Assembly (NCBI GenBank): GCA_947302175.1 | Contig: CAMYVB010000004.1 | Span: 38,692-102,691, forward strand | DNA: 64,000 nt | Reading direction: 5' to 3' | From: an uncultured Bacteroidales bacterium | GTDB taxonomy: Bacteria; Bacteroidota; Bacteroidia; Bacteroidales; UBA932 | Shown: one piece after another, positions 1-9,502 of the stretch | How positions within the stretch are numbered: position 1 is the stretch's first letter | How the letters are laid out: each line of letters begins with the position of its first letter | Notes under the pieces: model-generated | What the model saw: the letters and a program-made list of their open reading frames with translations, nothing else | Told to the model about the DNA's origin: nothing | Database searches by the model: none | Program-made: the position numbers and the translations under genes

Positions 1-1
1 T

Positions 2-658
2 ATCCTTGAAGAGAGCTTCGAAGGCATGCTCCTGAAGATTGACGGCACCGAAGTCTGGACAAGGCTCATAGGCGCCCACAACGCCAGCAACATACTCGCA
101 GCATACGCCACTGCCATGGCCCTCGGCGCATCAAAGGACGAAACGCTGAAAGCCATCAGCACCCTTCAGTCAGCAACCGGCAGGCTCGAGAACCACCGCG
201 GCCCCCGCGACATCTCCGTCATCATCGACTACGCCCACACCCCCGACGCCATGGAAAACGTTCTGAATACCCTTCGCGACATCGCTCCCGACAGACAGCT
301 TGTCTGCCTGTTCGGCTGCGGAGGCGACCGCGACCGCAGCAAGCGCCCCGAGATGGCGCAGGTGGCCGAAAAGTTTGCCGACCGCATAGTCGTCACCTCC
401 GACAACTCCCGCAGCGAGCGCACTGAGGACATCATGGAAGACATACGCAAGGGCCTGAGCGCTAAAGGACAGGCCAAATCTCTCTTCATCGCCGACCGCC
501 GCGAAGCCATACGCACGGCAATACTTACCGCCCCCCACGGAGCGACCATCCTTCTCGCCGGCAAGGGCCACGAAACCTACCAGATCCTCGGAAACGAAAA
601 GCTGCATTTCGACGAGAGGGAAGTAATTGACGAAATATTCAAGCAGATACAGGAATAA
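2..658 (+). CDS. murE: MurE, UDP-MurNAc-dipeptide:meso-diaminopimelate ligase (3' part)
   Basis: Cytoplasmic Mur ligase that adds the third residue, probably meso-diaminopimelate, to UDP-MurNAc-L-Ala-D-Glu. The reading frame is open from base 2, so the ATG at 26 is internal and the N-terminal and most of the central ATPase domain lie outside the window. Visible are the end of the central domain (IIDYAHTPDAMENVL) and the C-terminal Mur ligase domain, with GCGGDRDRSKRP and LLAGKGHETYQ, both typical of MurE. The DAP-selecting loop normally reads DNPR; here it is DNSR, one base from Pro. mraY starts two bases after the stop, so the two are surely cotranscribed. Confidence 0.95.
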   Translation: MLEESFEGMLLKIDGTEVWTRLIGAHNASNILAAYATAMALGASKDETLKAISTLQSATGRLENHRGPRDISVIIDYAHTPDAMENVLNTLRDIAPDRQLVCLFGCGGDRDRSKRPEMAQVAEKFADRIVVTSDNSRSERTEDIMEDIRKGLSAKGQAKSLFIADRREAIRTAILTAPHGATILLAGKGHETYQILGNEKLHFDEREVIDEIFKQIQE

Positions 659-659
659 A

Positions 660-1958
660 ATGCTCTACCACCTCTTCCAATACCTCCAGAAAGTAACCGA
701 CATACCCGGCATAGGCCTGATGAACTATCTGTCGTTCAGGGCCATAGCTGCCAGCATCATCAGCATGCTCATAGCCTTTTTCGCCGGAAAAAGGATAATC
801 GCCTTCATGCAGAAAAAGCAGATAGGAGAGACCATACGCGACCTCGGGCTCGAAGGCCAGATGCAGAAGACCAACACCCCCACGATGGGAGGCCTCATCA
901 TTCTCTTTGCCATAGTCGTGTCGGCGCTCCTCGTGTGCAACCTTACCAACATATACGTTCAGCTCCTGCTCCTGACGACCCTTTGGTGCGGCGCCCTCGG
1001 CTTTACCGACGACTACATCAAGGTGTTCAAGCACAAAAAGGAGGGAATGAGCGAAAAGGGCAAGCTCCTTGGACAGGTGGGGCTCGGTTTCGTCATCGGC
1101 CTTACGGTCTGCTTCAGCCCCGACATAGTCGTGAGGGAAAACATAAAGGAAGCCGCAGCAGTGGTAACGACTGAGCGCAGCGAGCTCGACGCAGACTCTG
1201 AGCGCCTCGTCGAGAGCAATTCCTACCACACGGAAGACGTGGTGAAAAGCACCAAGACCACCATCCCCTTCGTCAAGAATCACGAATTCGACTATAAATA
1301 TCTCTCACCCTTCAAGGGTGTTTGGGGCTGGTATAGCAAGTGGGCCATTTACGTGCTCATGATAGTCCTTGTCATCACCGCCTGTTCCAACGGCACCAAC
1401 CTCACTGACGGCATGGACGGCCTTGCGGCCGGCACTTCGGCCATAGTCGGTATCGTCATCGGCATCCTTGCCTGGCTCGGCGGCAACGTCATCGACTCGG
1501 GCTACCTCAATATTATGTACATACCCGGCACCGGAGAAATTGCCATCTTCATGTCCGCCTTCGTCGGCGCCCTGATAGGCTTCCTTTGGTACAATTCCTA
1601 CCCCGCGCAGGTATTCATGGGCGACACGGGAAGTCTCGCCATTGGCGGCATCATAGGCGTTAGCGCGATCCTTATCAGAAAGGAGCTGCTCCTGCCCCTC
1701 CTCTGCGGCATATTCTTCGTCGAAAGCCTTTCCGTCCTAATCCAGAGGGGATATTTCAAATATACCAGGAAAAAGTACGGCGCAGGCCGCAGGGTCTGGA
1801 AAATGGCGCCCCTCCACCACCACTACCAGAAGGAAGGCGTCGAAGCCCTTGTTAAAAAGCCCATCCACGCAATTCCCGAGGCCAAGATCGTGACACGTTT
1901 CTGGCTCGTCGGACTACTGCTGGCAGTCGCAACACTCGCAATATTGAAAATTAGATAA
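660..1958 (+). CDS. mraY: MraY, phospho-MurNAc-pentapeptide transferase
   Basis: Integral membrane enzyme that moves phospho-MurNAc-pentapeptide from UDP to undecaprenyl phosphate, making lipid I. The 432-residue protein shows about ten hydrophobic segments and the family motifs TPTMGG, FTDDYIK, NGTNLTDGMDGL and HHHYQKEG. The ORF track starts at 627 inside murE. The ATG at 660, one base after the murE stop, gives the usual MLYHL-type N-terminus and is preferred. A hydrophilic insert of roughly 70 residues between membrane segments around residues 160-230 is, as far as I recall, usual in Bacteroidetes MraY. Confidence 0.96.
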   Translation: MLYHLFQYLQKVTDIPGIGLMNYLSFRAIAASIISMLIAFFAGKRIIAFMQKKQIGETIRDLGLEGQMQKTNTPTMGGLIILFAIVVSALLVCNLTNIYVQLLLLTTLWCGALGFTDDYIKVFKHKKEGMSEKGKLLGQVGLGFVIGLTVCFSPDIVVRENIKEAAAVVTTERSELDADSERLVESNSYHTEDVVKSTKTTIPFVKNHEFDYKYLSPFKGVWGWYSKWAIYVLMIVLVITACSNGTNLTDGMDGLAAGTSAIVGIVIGILAWLGGNVIDSGYLNIMYIPGTGEIAIFMSAFVGALIGFLWYNSYPAQVFMGDTGSLAIGGIIGVSAILIRKELLLPLLCGIFFVESLSVLIQRGYFKYTRKKYGAGRRVWKMAPLHHHYQKEGVEALVKKPIHAIPEAKIVTRFWLVGLLLAVATLAILKIR

Positions 1959-1970
1959 GAGAAAAACTAT

Positions 1971-3311
1971 ATGTCAAGACTTGTAGTTCTGGGAGGAGCC
2001 GAGAGCGGCGTGGGAGCCGCGGTACTCGCAAAAGTGAAAGGATTTGACGTGTTCCTTTCCGACTCCGGTAAGATAAAGAAAGAGTACGAGGAATTACTGC
2101 TCAAATGGGAGATTCCCTTCGAGCAGGGCGGCCACACCGAATCGGCAATCCTGAATGCCGACGAGGTGGTCAAGAGCCCCGGCATCCCGTCGAGCGCCCC
2201 TCTTGTTCGCAAACTCATAGGCCAGGGTACGCCCATCATTTCCGAAATAGAGTTTGCCGGCCGCTACGACAGCGCAAAGAAGATTTGCATTACCGGCAGC
2301 AACGGCAAAACCACTACGACTTCGCTCATATACTACCTCCTCAAGAACGCCGGCCTTAACGTCGGCCTCGGCGGAAACATAGGCAAGAGCTACGCATACC
2401 AGGTGGCGACCGAGCACTTCGACTACTACGTGCTGGAAATCAGCAGTTTCCAGCTTGACAACGTGTACGACTTCCACCCCGACATCGCGATTATCACCAA
2501 TATAACGCCCGACCATCTCGACCGCTACGACCACAATTTCGAGAACTACGTGGCCGCCAAATTCCGCATCACGAGGAACCTGAGGCCCGACGACTGCTTC
2601 ATCTTCGACTCCGACGACGAGATCACCATAGGCCACCTCGACAAGATCATTCTCAAGGCCAAGATGCTCCCCTTCTCCCAGAAGCGGGAAGTCCCCCAGG
2701 GCGCATTCCTCAGGGATGACAGGATCGTGGTGCGCTACGAAGAGTCCGAGAGCGAGCTCTACATTCGCGAGCTTGCGCTAGGCGGCCGCCACAACATCTA
2801 CAACACCATGGCCGCCGCACTCGCCGCCAAGGCATCCGGCATCGAGGACAAGGTGATAAGGGAAAGCCTGAGCTCGTTCGAGCCCATCGAGCACCGCATG
2901 GAAAAGGTGCTGAGCGTCCGTGACGTGCTCTATATCAACGACTCCAAGGCAACCAACATAGACTCCGCATGGTACGCTCTCGAGTGCCAGACAAGGCCCG
3001 TGGTGTGGATTGCGGGAGGAACCGACAAAGGCAACGACTACTCCGTGCTCGAAGAACTCGTAAAGAGCAAAGTCAAGGCGCTCGTGTGCCTTGGTAAAGA
3101 CAACGCCAAGCTCCACGCCTCGTTCGACGGCATACTTGGCAAGGACAATGTAGTCGATGCACTCTCTGCAGGGGAAGCCGTCAAGGCGGCCGCAGCATTC
3201 GCGAAAGCGGGAGACGTGGTGCTCCTCAGCCCCTGCTGCGCCAGTTTCGACCTGTTCGAGAACTACGAAGACCGCGGACGCAAATTCAAGGAAGCAGTAA
3301 GGGCCCTCTAG
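1971..3311 (+). CDS. murD: MurD, UDP-MurNAc-L-alanine:D-glutamate ligase
   Basis: Cytoplasmic ligase adding D-Glu to UDP-MurNAc-L-Ala. The 446-residue protein has an N-terminal Rossmann-like UDP-binding domain (MSRLVVLGGAESGVG), the ATP-binding P-loop GSNGKTTTT around residue 107, the Mur signature NITPDHLDRY, and C-terminal-domain motifs NDSKATN, WIAGGTDKG and LLSPCCASFD. The length is normal. It starts 12 bases after mraY and ends one base before ftsW, in the middle of the cell-wall operon. Confidence 0.96.
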   Translation: MSRLVVLGGAESGVGAAVLAKVKGFDVFLSDSGKIKKEYEELLLKWEIPFEQGGHTESAILNADEVVKSPGIPSSAPLVRKLIGQGTPIISEIEFAGRYDSAKKICITGSNGKTTTTSLIYYLLKNAGLNVGLGGNIGKSYAYQVATEHFDYYVLEISSFQLDNVYDFHPDIAIITNITPDHLDRYDHNFENYVAAKFRITRNLRPDDCFIFDSDDEITIGHLDKIILKAKMLPFSQKREVPQGAFLRDDRIVVRYEESESELYIRELALGGRHNIYNTMAAALAAKASGIEDKVIRESLSSFEPIEHRMEKVLSVRDVLYINDSKATNIDSAWYALECQTRPVVWIAGGTDKGNDYSVLEELVKSKVKALVCLGKDNAKLHASFDGILGKDNVVDALSAGEAVKAAAAFAKAGDVVLLSPCCASFDLFENYEDRGRKFKEAVRAL

Positions 3312-3312
3312 T

Positions 3313-4719
3313 ATGGAGACAAGGTACAAAGCAAAGAACAACGGCATCTTCGACCGCCTCGCAGGAGACAAGGTGGTCTGGATAATCGTACTCATGCTCT
3401 GCCTGATTTCCCTCGTTGCCATCTTTTCCTCCACCTCACAGATGGTCACGGCCAGCAAGTCGCGTATCGACATCATCATAGGCCAGATAAAAACCATCGC
3501 AGCAGGTCTCGCCCTAGTTTTCGTAATATACAAGATCAACCGCCTGAACATATTCAAGGCCTTTTCGTCCCTAGGCTTCATAGTGTCCCTCGGCCTTCTG
3601 CTCTTCATTGACACCCATGCACACATAGGCCCGCTCCACGCAGAGCCCATCCATGGCGCATGGCGAGTAATCCAAGTCGGTGGAGCAGGGACTCAGGGAG
3701 GCTTCCAAATCCACGTATTCGAGATTGTCAAGGTGGCAATGGTGATGTATATAGCATGGGCCGTCGACTACTATAAACGGGGTGGATTCAACTGGCAGAG
3801 GAGACTGGCGGATTCCGACAAGCTGTCTTTCCTCGGAAGCGAGCTTGCCATCAGGATGGTGAACATCTATCTTCCGATACTCATCATATGCGTCGCGTCG
3901 CTCCCAGGCGGCAATTCCAACACCCTGTTCATCGCCGTCGTGATGTTCGTCACCGTAATTATCTCAGGAGCTCCGGCAAAGGAAATATTCGGCCTGGGAG
4001 GGCTTGCTTTTATTGCGCTGCTGTGCTGCGTCGGGATTTACTTCGCTTCCGACAGGAAAGTATTCAGCAGGCTCGACACCTTCTTCAGCGGCTCAAGGAT
4101 AGGCAAGAACGACAATGTTGAAGTCTTCATGAACGCCCGCAAGGGAACGAACGAATACTACAAGAGCCTCGACATGATAAGGCAGACCGAAGGTGAAAAG
4201 CTCGCCATCAAAAGGGGCGGAGTCTTCGGCAAAGGCCCGGGCAACAGCCTCCTGAAGTATTCAGTCCCCATCATGTATGAAGACTACATCTTCAGTTTCT
4301 TCATTGAAGAATACGGATTAATAGGAGGAATTTTCCTCATATTCCTGTACATCAGCCTCCTTGCCAGGGGGTCCCTTATATCCCGCAACTGCGATGACGA
4401 CTTTGCCAAAATCGCTGTGGGCGGCCTCTGCGTCATGATTGCCGGACAGGCTATGATGCATATCCTCGTGAACTGCGACGTTGGCCTCAGGACCGGGCAG
4501 ACCCTGCCTCTTATCAGTCACGGCACCTCGTCATTCATATGCTTCAGCATAGCCTTCGGCGTGATTCTTTCCATCAGCCGAATGGCCAAGAAGAAGCTCG
4601 ACCGCGAGGCGGCAAAGGCGGACCCCTTGATCAGTTTCCACGAAGACCCCCTTAAAGGCAGTCTGGACGACCTCAATTCATACGAATCGGGAGACAATTT
4701 CAATCCCACTGACATTTGA
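3313..4719 (+). CDS. ftsW: FtsW, SEDS-family septal peptidoglycan polymerase
   Basis: Polytopic membrane protein of the SEDS family, the glycosyltransferase that polymerises lipid II at the division septum with a class B penicillin-binding protein. The 468-residue protein has about ten hydrophobic segments, an extracytoplasmic loop around residues 240-330 (GKGPGNSLLKYSVPIMYEDYIFS region), and the SEDS C-terminal signature where G-QT-PLISHGTSSF is readable. A polar tail of about 45 residues follows the last membrane segment. It begins one base after murD. Its position between murD and murG favours FtsW over RodA. Confidence 0.94.
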   Translation: METRYKAKNNGIFDRLAGDKVVWIIVLMLCLISLVAIFSSTSQMVTASKSRIDIIIGQIKTIAAGLALVFVIYKINRLNIFKAFSSLGFIVSLGLLLFIDTHAHIGPLHAEPIHGAWRVIQVGGAGTQGGFQIHVFEIVKVAMVMYIAWAVDYYKRGGFNWQRRLADSDKLSFLGSELAIRMVNIYLPILIICVASLPGGNSNTLFIAVVMFVTVIISGAPAKEIFGLGGLAFIALLCCVGIYFASDRKVFSRLDTFFSGSRIGKNDNVEVFMNARKGTNEYYKSLDMIRQTEGEKLAIKRGGVFGKGPGNSLLKYSVPIMYEDYIFSFFIEEYGLIGGIFLIFLYISLLARGSLISRNCDDDFAKIAVGGLCVMIAGQAMMHILVNCDVGLRTGQTLPLISHGTSSFICFSIAFGVILSISRMAKKKLDREAAKADPLISFHEDPLKGSLDDLNSYESGDNFNPTDI

Positions 4720-4723
4720 TACT

Positions 4724-5854
4724 ATGGAATATAAAGCGATAAGAGCCATAATTAGCGGCGGCGGCACGGGCGGCCACATCTTCCCTGCCATCTCTATAGC
4801 AAGCGCCTTGAAGGACCTCAATCCCGACACCGGGATACTCTTTGTCGGAGCTGAAGGCAGGATGGAAATGGAAAAGGTCCCCGCAGCCGGATTCAAGATT
4901 GTGGGACTTCCCATTTCCGGCCTCCAGCGCCAGCTCTCATGGGCTAATATCAAGCACGACCTCTCGTTGCCCTTCAAGATTGTCCAGAGCCTAAGGAAAG
5001 CGCGCAAGATACTCAAGGAGTTCAAGCCTGACATCGCAATTGGAGTGGGCGGATACGCAAGCGCTCCCCTGCTGTGGGAAGCCACCCGCATGGGCATTCC
5101 CGCCCTCATTCAGGAGCAGAACGGATTCGCAGGGCTGACCAACAAGATACTCGGGAGTAAGGTGGGCTGCATATGCGTTGCCTACGAAGGCATGGAGCGC
5201 TTCTTCCCCGCAGACAAGATAGTCCTTACAGGCAATCCCATACGCAAGGACATAGTCCCCGCCACTCCTGAGACGAGGAGCGAAGGCGAAGCATTTTACA
5301 GCCTCGACCCCGCCAAGAAACACATACTCGTTATAGGCGGTTCGCTTGGGAGCGCAACTCTAAACTCCTCCGTAAAGAAGTGGATAGAAGCGGGTTGTCC
5401 CGGCGGCGAAGGCGTCGACATGCTCTGGCAGTGCGGCAAATACTATCTTGGCTCGGTGGACGAGTTCATGGCCTCTCACCCGGAAGCGAAGGATATACAC
5501 CACGGGGCGTTCCTCAGCCGCATGGATCTCGCCTACGCAATGGCAGACGTGGTCGTTTCCCGTTCGGGGGCCAGCTCGGTTTCGGAAATTTGCGCCGCAG
5601 CGAAGGCTGCCGTGTTCGTGCCCTCCCCCAACGTGGCGGAAGACCATCAGACCGCCAATGCCAACGCTCTGGTAAGCAAAGGCGCGGCCGTGATGATAAA
5701 GGACGTCGAGGCCCGCGAGAAACTCCTTCCCGCCACGCTGCAGCTTCTTGGCGACAAGGAAAGGCTGGAAAGCATCGCCCAAAATGCGGCAGCGCTCGCA
5801 AAGACTGACGCCGGCGCCCAGATAGCACTCGAAGTATATAAACTATTGAAATAG
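4724..5854 (+). CDS. murG: MurG, lipid II synthase (GlcNAc transferase)
   Basis: GT28 glycosyltransferase at the inner face of the cytoplasmic membrane. It transfers GlcNAc from UDP-GlcNAc to lipid I, giving lipid II. The 376-residue protein has the N-terminal glycine loop ISGGGTGGHIFPA, a second loop GVGGYASAPLLW, and the C-terminal UDP-GlcNAc-binding motifs VIGGSLGSATLN, VVSRSGASSVSE and EDHQTANA. The length is normal. It lies 4 bases after ftsW and 8 bases before murC. Confidence 0.96.
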   Translation: MEYKAIRAIISGGGTGGHIFPAISIASALKDLNPDTGILFVGAEGRMEMEKVPAAGFKIVGLPISGLQRQLSWANIKHDLSLPFKIVQSLRKARKILKEFKPDIAIGVGGYASAPLLWEATRMGIPALIQEQNGFAGLTNKILGSKVGCICVAYEGMERFFPADKIVLTGNPIRKDIVPATPETRSEGEAFYSLDPAKKHILVIGGSLGSATLNSSVKKWIEAGCPGGEGVDMLWQCGKYYLGSVDEFMASHPEAKDIHHGAFLSRMDLAYAMADVVVSRSGASSVSEICAAAKAAVFVPSPNVAEDHQTANANALVSKGAAVMIKDVEAREKLLPATLQLLGDKERLESIAQNAAALAKTDAGAQIALEVYKLLK

Positions 5855-5862
5855 AACCAATA

Positions 5863-7215
5863 ATGTATAAGGCAATATATTTCCTCGGAATTGGAGGCAT
5901 TGGAATGAGCGCCCTCGCGCGCTATTGCAAGAAGAAGGGTTACGCCACCGGCGGTTACGACCGAACGCCCTCTCCCCTCACCGCAGAACTCGAGGCGGAG
6001 GGCATCGAGGTCCACTATGAAGACCGCCCTGACCTCGTTCCCGACGATGAGGAAGGGACACTCGTAGTGTATACTCCTGCAGTCCCCGAAACGCTCGAGG
6101 AGCTAAGGAAAGTGCGTTCGCGCGGCTACCGCCTCGTCAAAAGGGCGCAGCTGCTCGGCGAACTGTGCGCCGGTCATAAAACCCTCGCCGTTGCAGGCAC
6201 CCACGGCAAAACCACCACTTCCACGCTAGTCGGCCATATAATCGCGAACGCTGGCATAGGATGCACCGCTTTCCTCGGAGGCATTTCCAAGAACTACGGC
6301 AGCAACCTCATAGCCACGGGCGAAAAGGTCATGGTCGCAGAAGCAGACGAGTACGACAGGTCGTTCCACCAGCTGCACCCCGCCATCGCCGCAATCACTT
6401 CCATGGATGCCGACCACCTCGATATCTACGGCGATCTGGAGCACGTCCACGAGGCGTTCCGCGTTTTCGCCTCGCAGGTAAGCGACACCCTGATAGTAAA
6501 ATACGGTCTCCCCATATCCCAAGAGGTCACCAGCGCTAAACTTCTGAGCTACGCGTGCGACGACACTCGCGCCGACTTCCATGCCGAGAACCTGAAGCTT
6601 GACGCCCTGGGACATTTCGTATTCGACATTGTGTACCCCGGTGGCGTGCTCAGGAATGTCAGGAGCGGCGTCCTTGGCCGCTTCAATGTGGAGAATTGCG
6701 TCGCTGCAGCTGCGATATGCCTGAGTTACGGAATGGACGGCGACGCGATAAGGAACGGCATAGGCACCTTCCAGGGCGCTCGAAGGAGGCTTGACGTCCA
6801 AATTAATACGCCCTCCCTCACCTACATAGACGATTACGCTCACCATCCGCAGGAGCTTGGCAGCTCTATACGCGCGCTTCGCGAGATATTCCCCGGCCGC
6901 AAGATAAGCGGCATCTTCCAGCCACACCTCTACACCCGCACCCGCGACTTTGCAGAGGGCTTCGCCGAGGCTCTCAGCATACTGGATGAAGTGATTCTGC
7001 TGGACATCTATCCCGCCAGGGAAGAGCCCATCCCGGGAGTCAGCTCGGAGCTCATTTACTCGCGCCTGACTTGCGCTGAAAAAGTGCTGCTGCATAAAGA
7101 CGAACTGCTCGCACACCTCGAGAGTTCCTCCGTCGACGTGCTCGTAAGCTTCGGGGCGGGCGACATAGACCGCTTCGTCACCCCCGTCACCAAAATGCTC
7201 GAAAAACGACTATAG
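5863..7215 (+). CDS. murC: MurC, UDP-MurNAc:L-alanine ligase
   Basis: Cytoplasmic Mur ligase that adds the first stem residue, L-Ala, to UDP-MurNAc. The 450-residue protein has the N-terminal nucleotide-binding loop FLGIGGIGMSALARY, the ATP P-loop GTHGKTTTSTL, the signature SMDADHLDIYGD, and C-terminal motifs DDYAHHPQE and FQPHLYTRTRDF. It sits between murG and ftsQ with gaps under 10 bases. murB and ddl are not next to it; this is, to my knowledge, usual for Bacteroidetes clusters. Confidence 0.96.
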   Translation: MYKAIYFLGIGGIGMSALARYCKKKGYATGGYDRTPSPLTAELEAEGIEVHYEDRPDLVPDDEEGTLVVYTPAVPETLEELRKVRSRGYRLVKRAQLLGELCAGHKTLAVAGTHGKTTTSTLVGHIIANAGIGCTAFLGGISKNYGSNLIATGEKVMVAEADEYDRSFHQLHPAIAAITSMDADHLDIYGDLEHVHEAFRVFASQVSDTLIVKYGLPISQEVTSAKLLSYACDDTRADFHAENLKLDALGHFVFDIVYPGGVLRNVRSGVLGRFNVENCVAAAAICLSYGMDGDAIRNGIGTFQGARRRLDVQINTPSLTYIDDYAHHPQELGSSIRALREIFPGRKISGIFQPHLYTRTRDFAEGFAEALSILDEVILLDIYPAREEPIPGVSSELIYSRLTCAEKVLLHKDELLAHLESSSVDVLVSFGAGDIDRFVTPVTKMLEKRL

Positions 7216-7221
7216 ACTAAA

Positions 7222-8004
7222 ATGAAAGCCGCCCTCAGATACACGCTTTTCGGTATGGCGCTCGCCGGCCTGCTATTCGCCTGCATCGCCATATACATCA
7301 GTGCCTCCGACCAGAGGCACCTCAAGACATGCGAAGTACTGAAGGTGGAATATGCCGATTCACTGCGTTTCGTCTCCGAAGCCCAGGTGAGGAAAACCCT
7401 CGAAGAGAGGTACGGAGCATTCCTCGGGCAGAGAATAGACAGCGTGGACCTTTGCCGCATAGAAAGGATACTGGATGAAAGCAGCGCCGTGAAAAAGAGC
7501 GAGGCCTTCATGACTCCGGACGGCACGCTCCATGTCTGCATCTCACAAAGGGAGCCCCGCATCGCATTCATACTAAAAGACGCCTCGTTCTATGCCGACA
7601 TCCAGGGATACCTTTTCCCGGTTAAGGGAGAACTGATCCCCGGGGTGCCCACTGTCAGCGGAAATCTGCCTCTCAGAATCAATGCAGGGCACAAGGGCCC
7701 CGCAGCATCGCCCGAGGAGCAGAAATGGGTCGATGCAATGATTGCGCTAACTTCCTACCTTTCATACAGCAAGGCCTGGAAGGGCACTTTCAAAAGCTTC
7801 ACGGTCAGGGACGACGGCAATCTAGTGCTCGTACCCGCCGAAGGGAGCGAACAATTCATTTTCGGCGACCCCTTCGACTACTCCTCCAAGCTCCACAGGG
7901 TCTCCGAGTACTACAAAAAGATTAAACCCGCCGAGCCGGACAAAACTTACAGGAGCGTGAATGTCAAATTCGAAGGGCAGATAATTTGCAGGACAAAACT
8001 ATAA
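7222..8004 (+). CDS. ftsQ: FtsQ/DivIB-like cell division protein
   Basis: A bitopic 260-residue membrane protein: a short cytoplasmic N-terminus, one membrane segment at about residues 8-28 (FGMALAGLLFACIAIYIS), then a periplasmic POTRA-like region and beta domain. FtsQ of this phylum is divergent in sequence. The call rests on topology, length, the motif stretch VKKSEAFMTPDGTLHVCISQ typical of POTRA/FtsQ proteins, and its position between murC and ftsA. Its expected role is scaffolding of the divisome around FtsW and its partner transpeptidase. Confidence 0.85.
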   Translation: MKAALRYTLFGMALAGLLFACIAIYISASDQRHLKTCEVLKVEYADSLRFVSEAQVRKTLEERYGAFLGQRIDSVDLCRIERILDESSAVKKSEAFMTPDGTLHVCISQREPRIAFILKDASFYADIQGYLFPVKGELIPGVPTVSGNLPLRINAGHKGPAASPEEQKWVDAMIALTSYLSYSKAWKGTFKSFTVRDDGNLVLVPAEGSEQFIFGDPFDYSSKLHRVSEYYKKIKPAEPDKTYRSVNVKFEGQIICRTKL

Positions 8005-8008
8005 AGAT

Positions 8009-9490
8009 ATGGACGAACGATATATTGCAGCAGCAGACCTTGGCACATCGAAGATAGCCCTTGCCGTAGCACGGGTGGAGGGCGACAATGTGCAGGTCAT
8101 CTACTACGACGAAGAGCCTTCCGAAGGAATGCTCCAAAGCTACATTTTCAACCCCAAGAAGCTTGCCGCCCCTCTTGGGAGAATCATATCAAAAGCCGAA
8201 ACCGAGCTGGGAATAAAAATCCTGCAGCTGGTTTCCGGCCTTCCCAGGTACTATGTGCGCCAGGAAATAGCAACGGGTGAACTCCCCCGCACCGACCCAG
8301 GCAACAACATCACCGCTGAAGAGATCTCCAGCCTCAAGAACATGGCCCTGGACAGCTACCCCCTTGAAGGAGCAGACAAGGAAATCATCTACGGCGCAGT
8401 GGCCCAGTCCTTCTCTACCGACGACTTCCATCAGATAAAGGAAGAGGATGTGGAAGGCATGGTGAGCGATATCTTTGAAGGCAATTTCAAGATTTTCATC
8501 GGCAAGAGGAAGAATGTCGCCAACATGGACATGGTCTTCAACGACCTTGGCATCGCTTCCGCATGCAAGTATTTCTCCCCCGATTCCCTGGCAAAGATAG
8601 TCCTCACCTCCGAAGAAATGGACAATGGCGTGGCCCTTATCGACCTCGGCGGCGGAGTGAGCTCGGTATCGGTCTACAAGAACGGCATCCTGCGCCACTA
8701 TGGAGCCATCCCCTTCGGTGGCAAGACCATCACCACCGACATCAAGAACGAAGGCGGCTTCTCGATGGATCTGGCCGAGAGCATCAAGATAGCCTACGGC
8801 GCCTGCATGCCCGACAAGCTCGCCTCGATGAGCGAGAAGGTCCTGGTGATAAGATACAAGGACCGCGGCTCGGAGAAACAGCTCTCAGTCCGCTACCTCT
8901 CCGAAATCATCACCGCCCGCGCCACAGAAATCATCAACGCCCTTCTGTGGGAAATACAGGGCAGCGGCTTTGCCGATGAGCTCAGGAGCGGCATAGTCAT
9001 AACTGGCGGCGGAGCCGAGCTTGTGAACATAGGGAACCTCATCCGCGAGCTGTCAGGCTACAACGTGCGCACGGGCTATCCCATGCACAAATACTCCTGC
9101 GAAGGATGCGCCGGCGTGGGCGAAACCTCATCGGCATCGGTCCTCGGCATGCTCATAAGCGCCAAGAACGAATTCCGCACCCTCAACTGCCTGACTGCAC
9201 CTCCGCGCATCGTGGAAAAGGATGATGAATCCGACCCCGGGCAGAAGGAGACGGACGACACTAATTTCGACAGCGTATTCAACAAGGACGCCTGGGAAAA
9301 AGCTCCCGGTGCCAAGAAGCCTAAAAAATCATCCGGTAAAACCGGCTCAAATGGCAAATCCGTAAAGGACGGAGGCAAAAAGGGAGGCACCTGGAAGGTA
9401 ATAACCAAACTCGGAGACCTCTTCGAAAAAGCCTATTCTGAAATGGAGGAGGAAGAGGAGGAAAAAGAGGAAGATAACGAGAGAATCTAA
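8009..9490 (+). CDS. ftsA: FtsA, actin-like cell division protein
   Basis: Actin/Hsp70-fold ATPase that anchors FtsZ to the membrane. The 493-residue protein shows the phosphate-1 motif AADLGTSKIALAVA, the phosphate-2 motif LIDLGGGVSSVSVYK and the adenosine motif GIVITGGGAELVNI. After a Lys/Gly-rich linker (about 425-455) there is a possible amphipathic membrane helix, TWKVITKLGDLFEKAYSEM. The protein then ends in an unusual run of about 15 mostly acidic residues, so the putative membrane helix is not at the very C-terminus. It lies 4 bases after ftsQ and 12 before ftsZ. Confidence 0.94.
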   Translation: MDERYIAAADLGTSKIALAVARVEGDNVQVIYYDEEPSEGMLQSYIFNPKKLAAPLGRIISKAETELGIKILQLVSGLPRYYVRQEIATGELPRTDPGNNITAEEISSLKNMALDSYPLEGADKEIIYGAVAQSFSTDDFHQIKEEDVEGMVSDIFEGNFKIFIGKRKNVANMDMVFNDLGIASACKYFSPDSLAKIVLTSEEMDNGVALIDLGGGVSSVSVYKNGILRHYGAIPFGGKTITTDIKNEGGFSMDLAESIKIAYGACMPDKLASMSEKVLVIRYKDRGSEKQLSVRYLSEIITARATEIINALLWEIQGSGFADELRSGIVITGGGAELVNIGNLIRELSGYNVRTGYPMHKYSCEGCAGVGETSSASVLGMLISAKNEFRTLNCLTAPPRIVEKDDESDPGQKETDDTNFDSVFNKDAWEKAPGAKKPKKSSGKTGSNGKSVKDGGKKGGTWKVITKLGDLFEKAYSEMEEEEEEKEEDNERI

Positions 9491-9502
9491 ACCCATCGCG
9501 AT

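Noticed and set aside
627-659. Upstream start of mraY at 627
   Set aside because: It lies within murE and adds a polar MTKYSSRYRNK segment absent from MraY; the ATG at 660 is the normal start.
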